Source: a virus. Taken from it: DNA of 39,976 nt. A model generated the notes under the pieces. It ran no database searches. It worked only from the letters and a program-made list of their open reading frames with translations, and was not told the origin of the DNA. The position numbers were made by a program, and so were the translations under genes. Positions 1-5,732 of this stretch are shown one piece after another. Within the stretch, counting starts at the first letter, position 1, and each line of letters begins with the position of its first letter. Where the stretch lies: positions 1 through 39,976 of the IMG/VR virus record IMGVR_UViG_3300045243_000036; one strand, given 5' to 3'.

Positions 1-218
1 CCGCCCCCGTCGGCTCGCTCATCCTCTACGGGCAGGGCCAGTCCGAGCACGTGGAGATCCTGTGCTCCCCGTCGAACGGGTCCACCGTTCATGCCGTCGG
101 CGGGAACACCTCGAGCGGTGACGGCAGCCAGTCAGACGGCGGCGGCGCATTCGAGAAGACACGGCCCATCGGCGGCGGGTTCCCCGTCCGAGGGTTCGCC
201 GTCCCCCGAGGGCTCTGA
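1..218 (+). CDS. Endolysin, C-terminal part (5' end lost at the window edge)
   Basis: The frame is open from base 3 to the TGA at 216-218 and has no start inside the window. The fragment encodes the second half of a CHAP/NlpC-like cysteine peptidase. A loop like GSLILYG leads to a His in HVEIL (codon 48-50), the expected catalytic His, followed by a Gly/Ser-rich GGNTS segment and a terminal strand. The matching N-terminal half with the catalytic Cys is at 39464-39976, so the two pieces are most likely one gene cut by linearisation of the assembly. The enzyme would cleave peptide bonds of host peptidoglycan at the end of infection. A small membrane gene follows two bases after the stop. Confidence 0.8.
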   Translation, partial: APVGSLILYGQGQSEHVEILCSPSNGSTVHAVGGNTSSGDGSQSDGGGAFEKTRPIGGGFPVRGFAVPRGL

Positions 219-220
219 CC

Positions 221-388
221 ATGCCCACCCGCAAGTGGATCGCTGCCCGCGTCGTCTCCGTCTCCGCGCTGCTGACGATGTGGGTCAGCACCGGCTCATG
301 GGACCGTGAGGAATCCGTCGGGCTCATCGGCGTCCTGTCCGCCGCGCTCATCTCCTGGCTCACCCCCAACCAGAAGGACACACCGTGA
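221..388 (+). CDS. Small two-helix membrane protein, holin candidate (55 aa)
   Basis: ATG at 221 follows the endolysin stop by 2 bases, suggesting translational coupling. The protein has a basic N-terminus (MPTRKW), a hydrophobic helix at about residues 6-22, a charged turn (DREE, 28-31) and a second hydrophobic helix at about 33-47. Size, topology and position directly after the endolysin fit a small class II holin, which would form pores that release or activate the endolysin. No sequence motif proves this; the related genes at 38403 and 38711 are competing holin candidates. Confidence 0.6.
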   Translation: MPTRKWIAARVVSVSALLTMWVSTGSWDREESVGLIGVLSAALISWLTPNQKDTP

Positions 389-456
389 CCATCGAACGCG
401 CCATTGCCATCGCCGTCCTGCTCGTCGCCCTTGTCTGGGTCGCGAACCACGTGTAA
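385..456 (+). CDS. 23-aa single-pass membrane peptide
   Basis: GTG at 385 overlaps the previous stop as GTGA. The peptide is almost entirely one transmembrane helix (TIERAIAIAVLLVALVWVAN) with TAA at 454-456. The stop codon is the first base-triplet of a hairpin. Its tight coupling to the holin candidate suggests a lysis accessory or antiholin-like role. A peptide this short could also be a chance frame, although its composition is typical of a real membrane segment. Confidence 0.45.
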   Translation: MTIERAIAIAVLLVALVWVANHV

Positions 457-474
457 CCCTCAACCCGAGGGTTA
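454..474 (+). terminator. Hairpin at the end of the lysis genes
   Basis: A perfect 8-bp stem (TAACCCTC with GAGGGTTA) encloses a 5-base loop and starts at the stop codon of the 23-aa peptide. No T-tract follows. It may be a weak terminator or an RNA 3'-end stabiliser acting with the stronger hairpin at 518-553. Confidence 0.4.
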
Positions 475-517
475 GCGTCCACGGGGCGCGCGAAACTGCA
501 TAGCTCCACCCCCTGAT

Positions 518-553
518 GAATCGCCCCTCGGCCTGCCTGCCGGGGGGCGATTC
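518..553. terminator. Bidirectional intrinsic terminator between convergent genes
   Basis: A perfect 10-bp inverted repeat (GAATCGCCCC at 518-527, GGGGCGATTC at 544-553) with further inner pairing is followed by GTCGTTT on the plus strand. It lies between the plus-strand lysis genes and the minus-strand lipoprotein gene that ends at 560, so it can stop transcription from both sides. Confidence 0.7.
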
Positions 554-559
554 GTCGTT

Positions 560-976
560 TCAGGGTTTCGACGGCGTCGGCTGTCCGTCCTTGCCGAGGT
601 AACAGACCTCGGCCGTGGAGTCGAGGCTGCCGCCGGACCCCTGCGGACCATCGCCGCTGTCGGTAACCGTGACAGTTCCCGCCGCGACCGCGCACTCACT
701 GAGGCGCATGTACGGGATCGACACGCGGCACTCCGTCCGCGGCCCACCGGTCGCAGCGCACTGGACGGTCGTGTCACCGAACGTTCCCGCGCCTCGCTTG
801 CGCAGTGCGGCGCGGTACTGCGGCACCGCCCGCGTCTCAACAAAGACCTTCGCCTCTGTCGGTGATGGGGCAGAGGCCGCGGGCGCTGCTGGCCTAGTGG
901 CCGGCGTGCTGCCCGCCCCCGGGGAGGAGCCGCAGCCAGCGACTAGCGCCGCCCCGACGAGGGCTAGCCGACGCAC
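560..976 (-). CDS. Small secreted lipoprotein (138 aa)
   Basis: The likely start is GTG at 976, giving MRR followed by a hydrophobic stretch and the lipobox LVAGC with Cys15. This predicts signal peptidase II cleavage and lipid anchoring outside the cell membrane. A Ser/Pro/Ala linker (about residues 16-40) leads to a compact domain with four Cys residues, possibly two disulfides. The start overlaps the 3' end of the upstream minus-strand gene (stop 964-966) by 13 bases, so the pair forms an operon. Opposite orientation to the lytic genes and its position beside the repressor suggest expression from the prophage. Superinfection exclusion or another surface change is possible but not shown. 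Confidence 0.75.
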   Translation of the reverse strand: MRRLALVGAALVAGCGSSPGAGSTPATRPAAPAASAPSPTEAKVFVETRAVPQYRAALRKRGAGTFGDTTVQCAATGGPRTECRVSIPYMRLSECAVAAGTVTVTDSGDGPQGSGGSLDSTAEVCYLGKDGQPTPSKP

Positions 977-1305
977 GTAATCGGGCGCCGCGTGAGAACC
1001 GGGTCGGGCTTCCGCGACCGGATGCGCACGTCGACCGTGCGCTTGCAAATCACGCCGCCCTGACCGAACTGGCCGATGGTGGTCTTGCATACGACCCACG
1101 TCGACGCACGCCGACGGCACGAGATCTCAGGCGCGAGCCACGAGCCGCCGCGCTGCTCCTTTTGGGCTTCGCTGTCTTTCATCGCCTGAGTGAGCGCCAT
1201 GTCACGCGCGGTCGCGTCGGACAGGTTGCGGGCCGCAAGCGCGGATGCGGGGGCGAGGGCCGCGGCAGTGAGTAGGGCTATTACGGCATGTGCGGGCTTA
1301 GGCAT
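964..1305 (-). CDS. Small exported cysteine-containing protein (113 aa)
   Basis: ATG at 1305 is chosen because GGAGA lies about 7 bases upstream and because it opens directly into a signal peptide: MPKP, a hydrophobic core (about residues 7-20) and an ALA|A signal peptidase I site near residue 25. The mature part has four Cys residues spaced as two pairs in a beta-rich segment. Small actinobacterial secreted proteins of unknown function often look like this. It is the first gene of a two-gene minus-strand operon with the lipoprotein. A run of 14 G/C lies about 100 bases upstream. Role unknown; a lysogenic-conversion factor is the best guess. Confidence 0.7.
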   Translation of the reverse strand: MPKPAHAVIALLTAAALAPASALAARNLSDATARDMALTQAMKDSEAQKEQRGGSWLAPEISCRRRASTWVVCKTTIGQFGQGGVICKRTVDVRIRSRKPDPVLTRRPITCVG

Positions 1306-1538
1306 GTAAACGTCTCCGTTTAGGGTTGGCTTGCAAACAAAGCGGTTGGCGTGTTCCCACACGTCCATGGCACGCGTATGTAGCGTGACCACAGAGAAAC
1401 AGCGGGGGGGGGGGGGGTAGGCAGCCCAACCGTCCGGGCTGGGTCCTAGATTCTGATTCCCGCCCCTGGCCGTCCGGGCGGGTGCCTTCGAAGGAGCGGA
1501 GGTGATGCGAACGGCCGCAAGACCGAGAGGTGGGCGAC
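1306..1538. other. Intergenic region with a 14-base homopolymer (G14/C14)
   Basis: This is the longest gene-free stretch. Bases 1404-1417 are 14 consecutive G on the plus strand (C14 on the minus strand), about 100 bases upstream of the exported-protein start at 1305. On the minus strand, a weak -10-like TACATA follows the C-run by about 20 bases, so the run sits near where a -35 element would be. No clear promoter for the plus-strand gene at 1539 was recognised. Confidence 0.5.
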
Positions 1539-1769
1539 GTGGGAAACACGCCGAACCTGACAGGAATCGAAGGCGGGGCAGGGCAGGAGTACAGCGGGAC
1601 GGACTTCGCCCGCGAGCTGTATGCGGTAGCGCGGAAGGGGACGCTGCGGCTCCCCGAGGGCAGCGAGTTCCAGGTCATCGCGGAGCAGCTTGCGGTTGAT
1701 CTGGGGACAATGCTGGGCCGAGACCGCTTCGTGCGCGTCCAAGGGCGGCACGCAGCACATCAGGGGTGA
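1539..1769 (+). CDS. Hypothetical protein (76 aa) convergent with the repressor
   Basis: GTG at 1539 has GAGAGG 8 bases upstream; an in-frame GTG at 1530 is an alternative. The sequence is protein-like, with an amphipathic helix around DFARELYAVARKG, and codons ending mostly in G/C. The last 95 bases overlap the minus-strand repressor gene (stop 1675-1677). In the overlap the codon bias favours this strand, so the repressor tail is probably the weaker constraint. Function not recognised. Its position between the exported-protein operon and the repressor suggests a gene expressed in lysogeny. Confidence 0.5.
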   Translation: MGNTPNLTGIEGGAGQEYSGTDFARELYAVARKGTLRLPEGSEFQVIAEQLAVDLGTMLGRDRFVRVQGRHAAHQG

Positions 1770-2097
1770 CGGCGTTGTTGCGTACGTCGTGAAGTTCGAT
1801 GCGCAGAGCGTCGACCTGGTGACGTAGAGCTTCGACTTCCTCGGCAAGGGTCGGCTGGTCTTCGATGGTTGACCAGCCGCCCTCGAGGAAGCGCATTGGT
1901 ACCCCGGTTGCCGCTTGGATAGCTGGCAGTTCGGAGGGGTCTTTGATGCCGCGCGGCTTTGTCGGGGAGACGATCCTCTTCAGTGTGTCGAAGGTGATTC
2001 CGGGGACTTTGGCTCTGTAGTCCTTTTCCCTGATGCCGGCGTAGGCGAGTGCTGCGCGTACGCGGGCTGCGGTTTCGCTGGGGTCTGCCTGTTCCAC
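1675..2097 (-). CDS. Immunity repressor-like DNA-binding protein (140 aa)
   Basis: Reading from GTG at 2097, the N-terminal 65 residues form a helix-turn-helix region (VRAALAYAGI...TFDTLKRIVSP) ending in a typical ATGVPMRFLEGGW segment of phage/XRE-type regulators. Residues about 78-110 form a coiled coil (EEVEALRHQVDALRIEL) suited to dimerisation. It is transcribed divergently from the Cro-like gene at 2178 across an operator array, the classic temperate-phage switch layout. No Shine-Dalgarno sequence precedes the start; a -10-like TACCGT ends 7 bases upstream, so the mRNA is probably leaderless. The C-terminal 30 residues overlap the gene at 1539 and have poor codon bias. Confidence 0.75.
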   Translation of the reverse strand: MEQADPSETAARVRAALAYAGIREKDYRAKVPGITFDTLKRIVSPTKPRGIKDPSELPAIQAATGVPMRFLEGGWSTIEDQPTLAEEVEALRHQVDALRIELHDVRNNAVTPDVLRAALGRARSGLGPALSPDQPQAAPR

Positions 2098-2104
2098 CCT
2101 TGCG

Positions 2105-2134
2105 ACGGTACGCGCAACTTTGCGCCGCTGCCAC
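2105..2134 (-). promoter_or_regulatory. Candidate repressor-gene promoter (leaderless)
   Basis: On the minus strand, GTGGCA (2129-2134) and TACCGT (2105-2110) are separated by 18 bases. The -10 element ends 7 bases before the GTG start at 2097, placing transcription start at or next to the start codon. Operator 1 lies in its spacer. Confidence 0.45.
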
Positions 2135-2184
2135 GCAAGCTTGCACGTGCTAGCGCAACTGTGCTATACCTAGCGCAATGTTGC
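2112..2184. promoter_or_regulatory. Operator array: four GCAA-N2-TTGC sites at 20-21 bp intervals
   Basis: Sites are at 2114-2123 (GCAACTTTGC, extended to a 14-base near-palindrome 2112-2125), 2135-2144 (GCAAGCTTGC, perfect), 2155-2164 (GCAACTGTGC, one mismatch) and 2175-2184 (GCAATGTTGC). Each is preceded by C, giving CGCAA half-sites. Start-to-start spacing is 21, 20 and 20 bp, about two helical turns, so bound dimers would line up on one face. Sites 2 and 3 touch the plus-strand -35 and -10, site 4 covers the start codon at 2178, and site 1 lies in the minus-strand promoter. Confidence 0.8.
2141..2170 (+). promoter_or_regulatory. Early (Cro-side) promoter, leaderless
   Basis: TTGCAC at 2141-2146 and TATACC at 2165-2170 are separated by 18 bases. 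The -10 element ends 7 bases before the ATG at 2178 and no Shine-Dalgarno sequence is present, so the transcript probably begins at the AUG. The promoter is embedded in the operator array and would drive the long early operon. Confidence 0.65.
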
Positions 2185-2435
2185 TCCAATCCACGCAGCC
2201 GACGAAGCCGAAAGCGCGGCGACCGAGGCGGAACCAGCACCTCATCGAGCTACGGCTCGACGCGGGCATGACTCCGAACGACCTCGCGCGCCGTGCCGGC
2301 ATCAGCGGCAACACCGTCCGGGCCGCAGAGCGCGGCCTCTACGTCGACCCCCGGTCGCAGTACGCCATCGCGACCGCCCTCGGCGTGCGTCCCCTCGAAG
2401 CGTTCCCGTTCGAAAGGCAGCGTGAAGCCGCATGA
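2178..2435 (+). CDS. XRE-family helix-turn-helix regulator, Cro-like (85 aa)
   Basis: The protein has a basic N-terminal arm (residues 8-18) and then an XRE helix-turn-helix: GMTPNDLARRAGISGNTVRA followed by a RG-Y-D-R-S-Y-I-A-LGV pattern, about residues 28-75. It is the first gene of the early operon, divergent from the repressor, and starts at a leaderless ATG inside operator 4. It should repress the repressor promoter or its own promoter, as Cro does. The family assignment is clear; the Cro role is inferred from position. Confidence 0.8.
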   Translation: MLLQSTQPTKPKARRPRRNQHLIELRLDAGMTPNDLARRAGISGNTVRAAERGLYVDPRSQYAIATALGVRPLEAFPFERQREAA

Positions 2436-2632
2436 GCTTCGACCTGACCACGGCCCGTCTGAACGAGGGCTTGAGCATCCGCGGCCTTGCCCGCGAGCTC
2501 GACATTCCCGAGCAGTCGATCCGCCGCCTCGAGTCCGGGTTCGGGATCAACCCGGCAACCGCGAAGAAGATCGCGGACAAGTTCGGGGTCGCTGTGACTG
2601 ACCTCCCGGTGTTCGCGGAGCGTGCGGCATGA
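2432..2632 (+). CDS. Small XRE-type helix-turn-helix protein (66 aa)
   Basis: ATG at 2432 overlaps the previous stop (ATGA). Nearly the whole protein is one XRE domain: GLSIRGLARELDIPEQSIRR is the helix-turn-helix, followed by a helix around PATAKKIADKFGV. It is co-transcribed with the Cro-like protein, so it may be a second regulator such as a CII-like activator, or an excisionase-like factor for the integrase. The sequence does not decide between these. Confidence 0.75.
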   Translation: MSFDLTTARLNEGLSIRGLARELDIPEQSIRRLESGFGINPATAKKIADKFGVAVTDLPVFAERAA

Positions 2633-2835
2633 GTCTCATCGACCTTGGTGTTCTCGTCTGCGCCGCGATGTGGGTGTTGTCGGTGGCGATCCTGGTCGTC
2701 CTCGTGATCCAGGAGGTTCGTTTGTGGCGTCGTGAGGATGCGGTGCGTGCTGCGTCCCGTGTGCGGGTTCCGGCGCGTGAGGTGTGCGACGAGCTCGGGC
2801 TGCGGCGTGAGCGTTCGCGCGGGGTGGCGTCGTGA
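2629..2835 (+). CDS. Small single-pass membrane protein (68 aa)
   Basis: Linked to the previous gene by an ATGA overlap. One long transmembrane helix (about residues 5-28, rich in V, L and I) is followed by a basic, Arg-rich cytoplasmic tail. Function not recognised. Confidence 0.65.
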   Translation: MSLIDLGVLVCAAMWVLSVAILVVLVIQEVRLWRREDAVRAASRVRVPAREVCDELGLRRERSRGVAS

Positions 2836-3230
2836 ACTCCCGGCCCTCACGTAGTGACGAATCTGGGAGTGCGGTACGGCTGCCCTGTCAGGTCTGCGGG
2901 CGTGCGCTGACGGTGCGCGCTGACGGCCTGGCGAGGCCGCACGGTCGCGGCGGGCGCTGTCAGGGGACGGGCTACCGCCTCGCCCGCTGGCCCGTCGAGC
3001 AGCGGCTCGTCCACTACACCGGCAGCGTCTTCGAGATCGTGGAAGACCTCGGTGGTCGCTGGGGCGACTACCTCGTGACCTGCGTGTGGAGTCAGACCGG
3101 GTTCGACGGCAAGCCGATGGAGGAGGTCGGCCGGGAGCGCGTGTTCCACGGCGAGTACCTGCACCGCGACGGCTGGGTGCCCGACCTGATGCACGCGCTC
3201 CATCACTCGCTCACGAAGGCCCGAGCATGA
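2832..3230 (+). CDS. Zinc-ribbon-like hypothetical protein (132 aa)
   Basis: GTG at 2832 overlaps the previous stop (GTGA). The first 15 residues carry the repeated SRSDESGS start-proximal motif. One CxxC pair (CQVCG, about residue 20) and a later Cys suggest an incomplete zinc site. The rest is a compact domain with several Trp and Tyr, as in small phage proteins of unknown role. Part of the early operon. Confidence 0.65.
   Translation: MNSRPSRSDESGSAVRLPCQVCGRALTVRADGLARPHGRGGRCQGTGYRLARWPVEQRLVHYTGSVFEIVEDLGGRWGDYLVTCVWSQTGFDGKPMEEVGRERVFHGEYLHRDGWVPDLMHALHHSLTKARA
2845..2871 (+). repeat. Start-proximal repeat A, copy 1
   Basis: Shares CACGTAGTGACGA with copy 2 (7051-7074) and AGTGACGAATCTGGG with copy 3 (14574-14597). 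Each copy lies within 20 bases after a start codon and encodes SDES in the same frame. TCAC-GTA-GTGA forms a short inverted repeat. Confidence 0.7.
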
Positions 3231-3436
3231 CCCCGCTCCCGGGTAGCTCGGGCATGGCTCGGTGTCATCGCTGCGGCACTCCGGCGGTGCCGGTCTTCGG
3301 CGCGATGTCCGTCGCCGAGGCCGAAGCTCACCCAAGCGTGACCGTCTGGTGCAGCGACTGCGCCCTTGCCGAGGAAGCCTCGCGGATCACCGCGCAGGCT
3401 GCGATCTTCGACGAGTTGGAGGACCACGATGTCTGA
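3227..3436 (+). CDS. Small zinc-finger protein (69 aa)
   Basis: ATG at 3227 overlaps the previous stop (ATGA). Two CxxC pairs (CHRCG near residue 13 and CSDC near residue 44) form a complete zinc-ribbon ligand set. The C-terminal part is an acidic helix. The N-terminus MTPLPGSSGM resembles the other start-proximal peptides. Role unknown. Confidence 0.65.
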   Translation: MTPLPGSSGMARCHRCGTPAVPVFGAMSVAEAEAHPSVTVWCSDCALAEEASRITAQAAIFDELEDHDV

Positions 3437-3743
3437 CCCACCTTCGGGCAGCAGCAGCGATCCGCTCGACGTCCTCGGCGACGCCTCGTGCTGGTGCGGA
3501 GGTCGCGGCATTTGTTCTGCGTGTCCGCCGTGCAAGGAGCCGGTTCCGCCGGCCCCGACGCTCACGGAGTTCGCGGCGTACGTGCAGGCGTCCGTGGTGG
3601 AGGGCGGGTCGATCCTGCCGCCGCCGTGCGAGACGTGCGATGGCAGCGGGACGATCAGCGAGGGGTACCGGGACGAGTACGGCAGCGTCGTGGAGCAGTC
3701 GTCTTCCACGTGCCCAAAGTGCAACGGAAGCGGTGATGCCTGA
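3429..3743 (+). CDS. DnaJ-type zinc-finger protein (104 aa)
   Basis: ATG at 3429 lies 8 bases inside the previous gene. The C-terminal half has two CxxCxGxG motifs (CETCDGSG and CPKCNGSG), the signature of the DnaJ cysteine-rich zinc domain; the N-terminal half has further Cys pairs (CWCGGRG, CSAC). There is no J domain, so it is a free-standing zinc module that might bind protein or RNA. The first codons carry repeat B. Confidence 0.7.
   Translation: MSDPPSGSSSDPLDVLGDASCWCGGRGICSACPPCKEPVPPAPTLTEFAAYVQASVVEGGSILPPPCETCDGSGTISEGYRDEYGSVVEQSSSTCPKCNGSGDA
3439..3450 (+). repeat. Start-proximal repeat B, copy 1
   Basis: The 12-mer CACCTTCGGGCA begins 10 bases after the ATG at 3429. Identical 12-mers are at 7290, 15625 and 15963. 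All four are just after a start codon and in the same frame, encoding PSG. Confidence 0.75.
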
Positions 3744-3898
3744 TGGGTCGGACTACCGCTGTCGTGCTCGCTTACGTGAACGCCGCCGGGTGTGCCGCGA
3801 ACGCTGCTGCGTACGCCACGACGCATCACCCGGGGTCACTCGCCGTGTGCGTCTTCGCTTGGTTCTCGTCCCTCATCGTCTCTAGGGAGATCCGCTGA
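3743..3898 (+). CDS. Small membrane protein (51 aa)
   Basis: ATG at 3743 overlaps the previous stop (TGATG). The protein has a short N-terminal hydrophobic segment rich in Ala (about residues 5-24) and a second one (about 31-44, LAVCVFAWFSSLIV), ending SREIR. It is probably an inner-membrane protein with one or two helices. Function unknown. Confidence 0.55.
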   Translation: MGRTTAVVLAYVNAAGCAANAAAYATTHHPGSLAVCVFAWFSSLIVSREIR

Positions 3899-4110
3899 TG
3901 TTCCGTGATGACGCGTGGTGGCTTGAGCGTGACCGTCGCCTTGAGCGTGCGGATGCAGCTGTTTGTTGCGGCCAGCACGTGGACCGGTGCCGTTGCAACG
4001 TGCGTGCGCTGCCGCGTTTGCGTGTGGCGCGTCCGATGCCCGACCGGGCCGGCGACCTCGTTGTCTTTCCACGGGCGAGCCATTACGACGATGGGCCGGT
4101 GGCGGCATGA
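3898..4110 (+). CDS. Small Cys/Arg-rich hypothetical protein (70 aa)
   Basis: ATG at 3898 overlaps the previous stop (TGATG). A charged N-terminal helix (WWLERDRRLERAD) leads to a cluster of four Cys (CCGQH, CRC), possibly a metal site. Ends in Ala-Ala at the ATGA junction with the HNH gene. Function unknown. Confidence 0.55.
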   Translation: MFRDDAWWLERDRRLERADAAVCCGQHVDRCRCNVRALPRLRVARPMPDRAGDLVVFPRASHYDDGPVAA

Positions 4111-4634
4111 GTACGTGCAAGTGCGGATGTGGCGAGTTCCCCAGCCCCGACAAGGACTTTGTGTTCGGCCACCACAAGCGCCTGCGCTCGTACTACACCC
4201 TCGAGGGTGAGTGCTGGATCTGGAACGGCCGCCTTAACCGCGGCGCTTACGGCGACGTGAAGCGGACAGTCGATGGCCGCACCCGGCACATCAAGGCCCA
4301 CAGGTGGATCTACACGCAGCTTGTTGGGCCAATCCCCGAGGGGATGCAACTCGACCACCTCTGCCGCAACCGCGCATGCGTCAACCCTGATCACCTTGAG
4401 CCGGTAACGAACTTTGAGAACGCGATCAGGGGCGATGCCGCACGCAAGCTCAGCCTTGAGGCCGCGTTGGACGTTCATCGCTTGCGCGGCGTGGCGAGCG
4501 GCCCTGAGGTCGCACGCCGATTCGGGCTGTCGCACCGGACGGTCTATCTGATTTGGCGTGGCGAGCGGTACCCCGACGCCTACGCCATCCACCACAACGA
4601 GAGCGGCGCGCCGTTGCACCGGCGCGCCGCGTAA
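4107..4634 (+). CDS. HNH homing endonuclease with C-terminal helix-turn-helix (175 aa)
   Basis: ATG at 4107 overlaps the previous stop (ATGA). The N-terminus has a CKCGCG zinc knuckle. The nuclease core has CWIWNG, a conserved HRWIY segment, LDHLCRNRACVNPDHLE (the HNH signature, about residues 87-103) and a following N. Residues about 120-155 form a helix-turn-helix (SGPEVARRFGLSHRTVYLIW) that would help DNA recognition. A close architectural relative lies in the tail module at 29139. Such free-standing genes usually spread into homologous phages by cutting them. Confidence 0.9.
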   Translation: MSTCKCGCGEFPSPDKDFVFGHHKRLRSYYTLEGECWIWNGRLNRGAYGDVKRTVDGRTRHIKAHRWIYTQLVGPIPEGMQLDHLCRNRACVNPDHLEPVTNFENAIRGDAARKLSLEAALDVHRLRGVASGPEVARRFGLSHRTVYLIWRGERYPDAYAIHHNESGAPLHRRAA

Positions 4635-4652
4635 CCCAACGGAGGTAACCCG

Positions 4653-4919
4653 ATGAGCTTGGACAACGATACCGAGCGCCTGACACGGCTCCTCGCCGAG
4701 GCGAAAGCCGACGAGGCCGCGATCCGGATGCACGAGGACTTGAAGGAACTGTTGATGGCGGCGGTTGATGCGTTGTTGGTGACGCATCCGGTGCTGTTGT
4801 CGTCGTGGAGCGCACAGGGGTTCGCGTTGTCGCGGAGCGAGTTCGCGGGGTTGTGGATGACGGACCTCGCCCTGTCGGCGAAGTTGACGATCGAGCAGAA
4901 CGAAAGGCGGGCGGGATGA
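4653..4919 (+). CDS. Hypothetical helical protein (88 aa)
   Basis: ATG at 4653 has the strong ribosome site GGAGG 6 bases upstream, after an 18-base gap; the same GGAGGTAACCCG precedes the HNH gene at 18614. The sequence predicts mostly alpha-helix, acidic at the N-terminus and hydrophobic in the middle (DALLVTHPVLLSSW). Function not recognised. Confidence 0.6.
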   Translation: MSLDNDTERLTRLLAEAKADEAAIRMHEDLKELLMAAVDALLVTHPVLLSSWSAQGFALSRSEFAGLWMTDLALSAKLTIEQNERRAG

Positions 4920-5383
4920 GCCCCGAGCGTCACGAGAGCGCCACGGCTCGCAAGCCGTTCTCGCTCGACAGCCTCGACGCGTTTATGCGGCCGGGAGCGA
5001 CGATCGAGAAGCGCGACGAGGCTCCTCACGCCGGGTGCTGGGTCACGCTCGCAAACGGCTGGGTCCTCAGCATCCAGTGGGGGAGCGGCACCTACGGCGA
5101 CAACTACCACGGCCCATGGGACACACCGCCCCAAGACTCCAACACAGCGGAGATCGCGTGCTGGCACACGGACGAAGGGCGTCAGGGCATGATCGCCTGG
5201 GGGACCAGCAGCTACGGCGAAACGGTCCAGGGGTACGTACCCATGGAGCGCGTTCAGCGCGTCCTTGACCTGCTCGACAGCGGCGAACTGATCCAGTCGT
5301 ACACGCCGCCACCCGAGCCGCCGCCGGAGCCCGAACTCCGCGCTGTAGATGGATGGGAAGACGACGACGAGGCCGACTCATGA
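4916..5383 (+). CDS. Hypothetical protein (155 aa)
   Basis: ATG at 4916 overlaps the previous stop (ATGA). The centre is rich in Trp and Gly (GSGTYGDNYHGPW, AWGTSSYGE), suggesting a beta-sheet domain with two similar YG-containing halves. A Pro-rich stretch (about residues 127-138) and a very acidic tail follow. No known family recognised. Confidence 0.6.
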   Translation: MSPERHESATARKPFSLDSLDAFMRPGATIEKRDEAPHAGCWVTLANGWVLSIQWGSGTYGDNYHGPWDTPPQDSNTAEIACWHTDEGRQGMIAWGTSSYGETVQGYVPMERVQRVLDLLDSGELIQSYTPPPEPPPEPELRAVDGWEDDDEADS

Positions 5384-5529
5384 GCCCGTCGATCAGCTAC
5401 GACCAGCGTCGGCAGACGGCTACGTTCAGCGGTCCCGGTGGTTTCACTGAGGTCGCGATGGACGAGGACACCGCGTCGCATGTCGCGATGGTTCTCGGAG
5501 TCGTGCTCAAGGTCAGGAGCGGACGATGA
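5380..5529 (+). CDS. Small hypothetical protein (49 aa)
   Basis: ATG at 5380 overlaps the previous stop (ATGA) and its own stop overlaps the next start. A beta-hairpin-like N-terminal half (SISYDQRRQTATFSG) is followed by a helix. Function unknown. Confidence 0.55.
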   Translation: MSPSISYDQRRQTATFSGPGGFTEVAMDEDTASHVAMVLGVVLKVRSGR

Positions 5530-5732
5530 CCGCGTTTCCGCTTGGTGCCCGGTGCATGTTCCGCACCGTCACGGCCTCCACCTACTGGAAGACCGGCACC
5601 GTCACACGCCCGCCGGTCGTGAACCTGGACGGCCTGCCGGTGATGGTCGACCTCACCGACCCCCAGGGCCGCACATGGCCCGTCGCGGTCAACAACATTC
5701 TTCAGACCGGATGGGAGTCCGAGGCAGCATGA
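5526..5732 (+). CDS. Small beta-rich hypothetical protein (68 aa)
   Basis: ATG at 5526, ATGA overlap on both sides. Alternating hydrophobic residues suggest a small beta-barrel, similar in style to small SH3-like phage proteins. It lies directly before the recombination ATPase. Function unknown. Confidence 0.55.
   Translation: MTAFPLGARCMFRTVTASTYWKTGTVTRPPVVNLDGLPVMVDLTDPQGRTWPVAVNNILQTGWESEAA

Noticed and set aside
1502-1699. Plus-strand frame from GTG 1502 with a good ribosome site (GGAGCGGAGG)
   Set aside because: The product is Arg/Gly-rich and codon bias supports the frame starting at 1539. The ribosome site is curious but the frame is weak.
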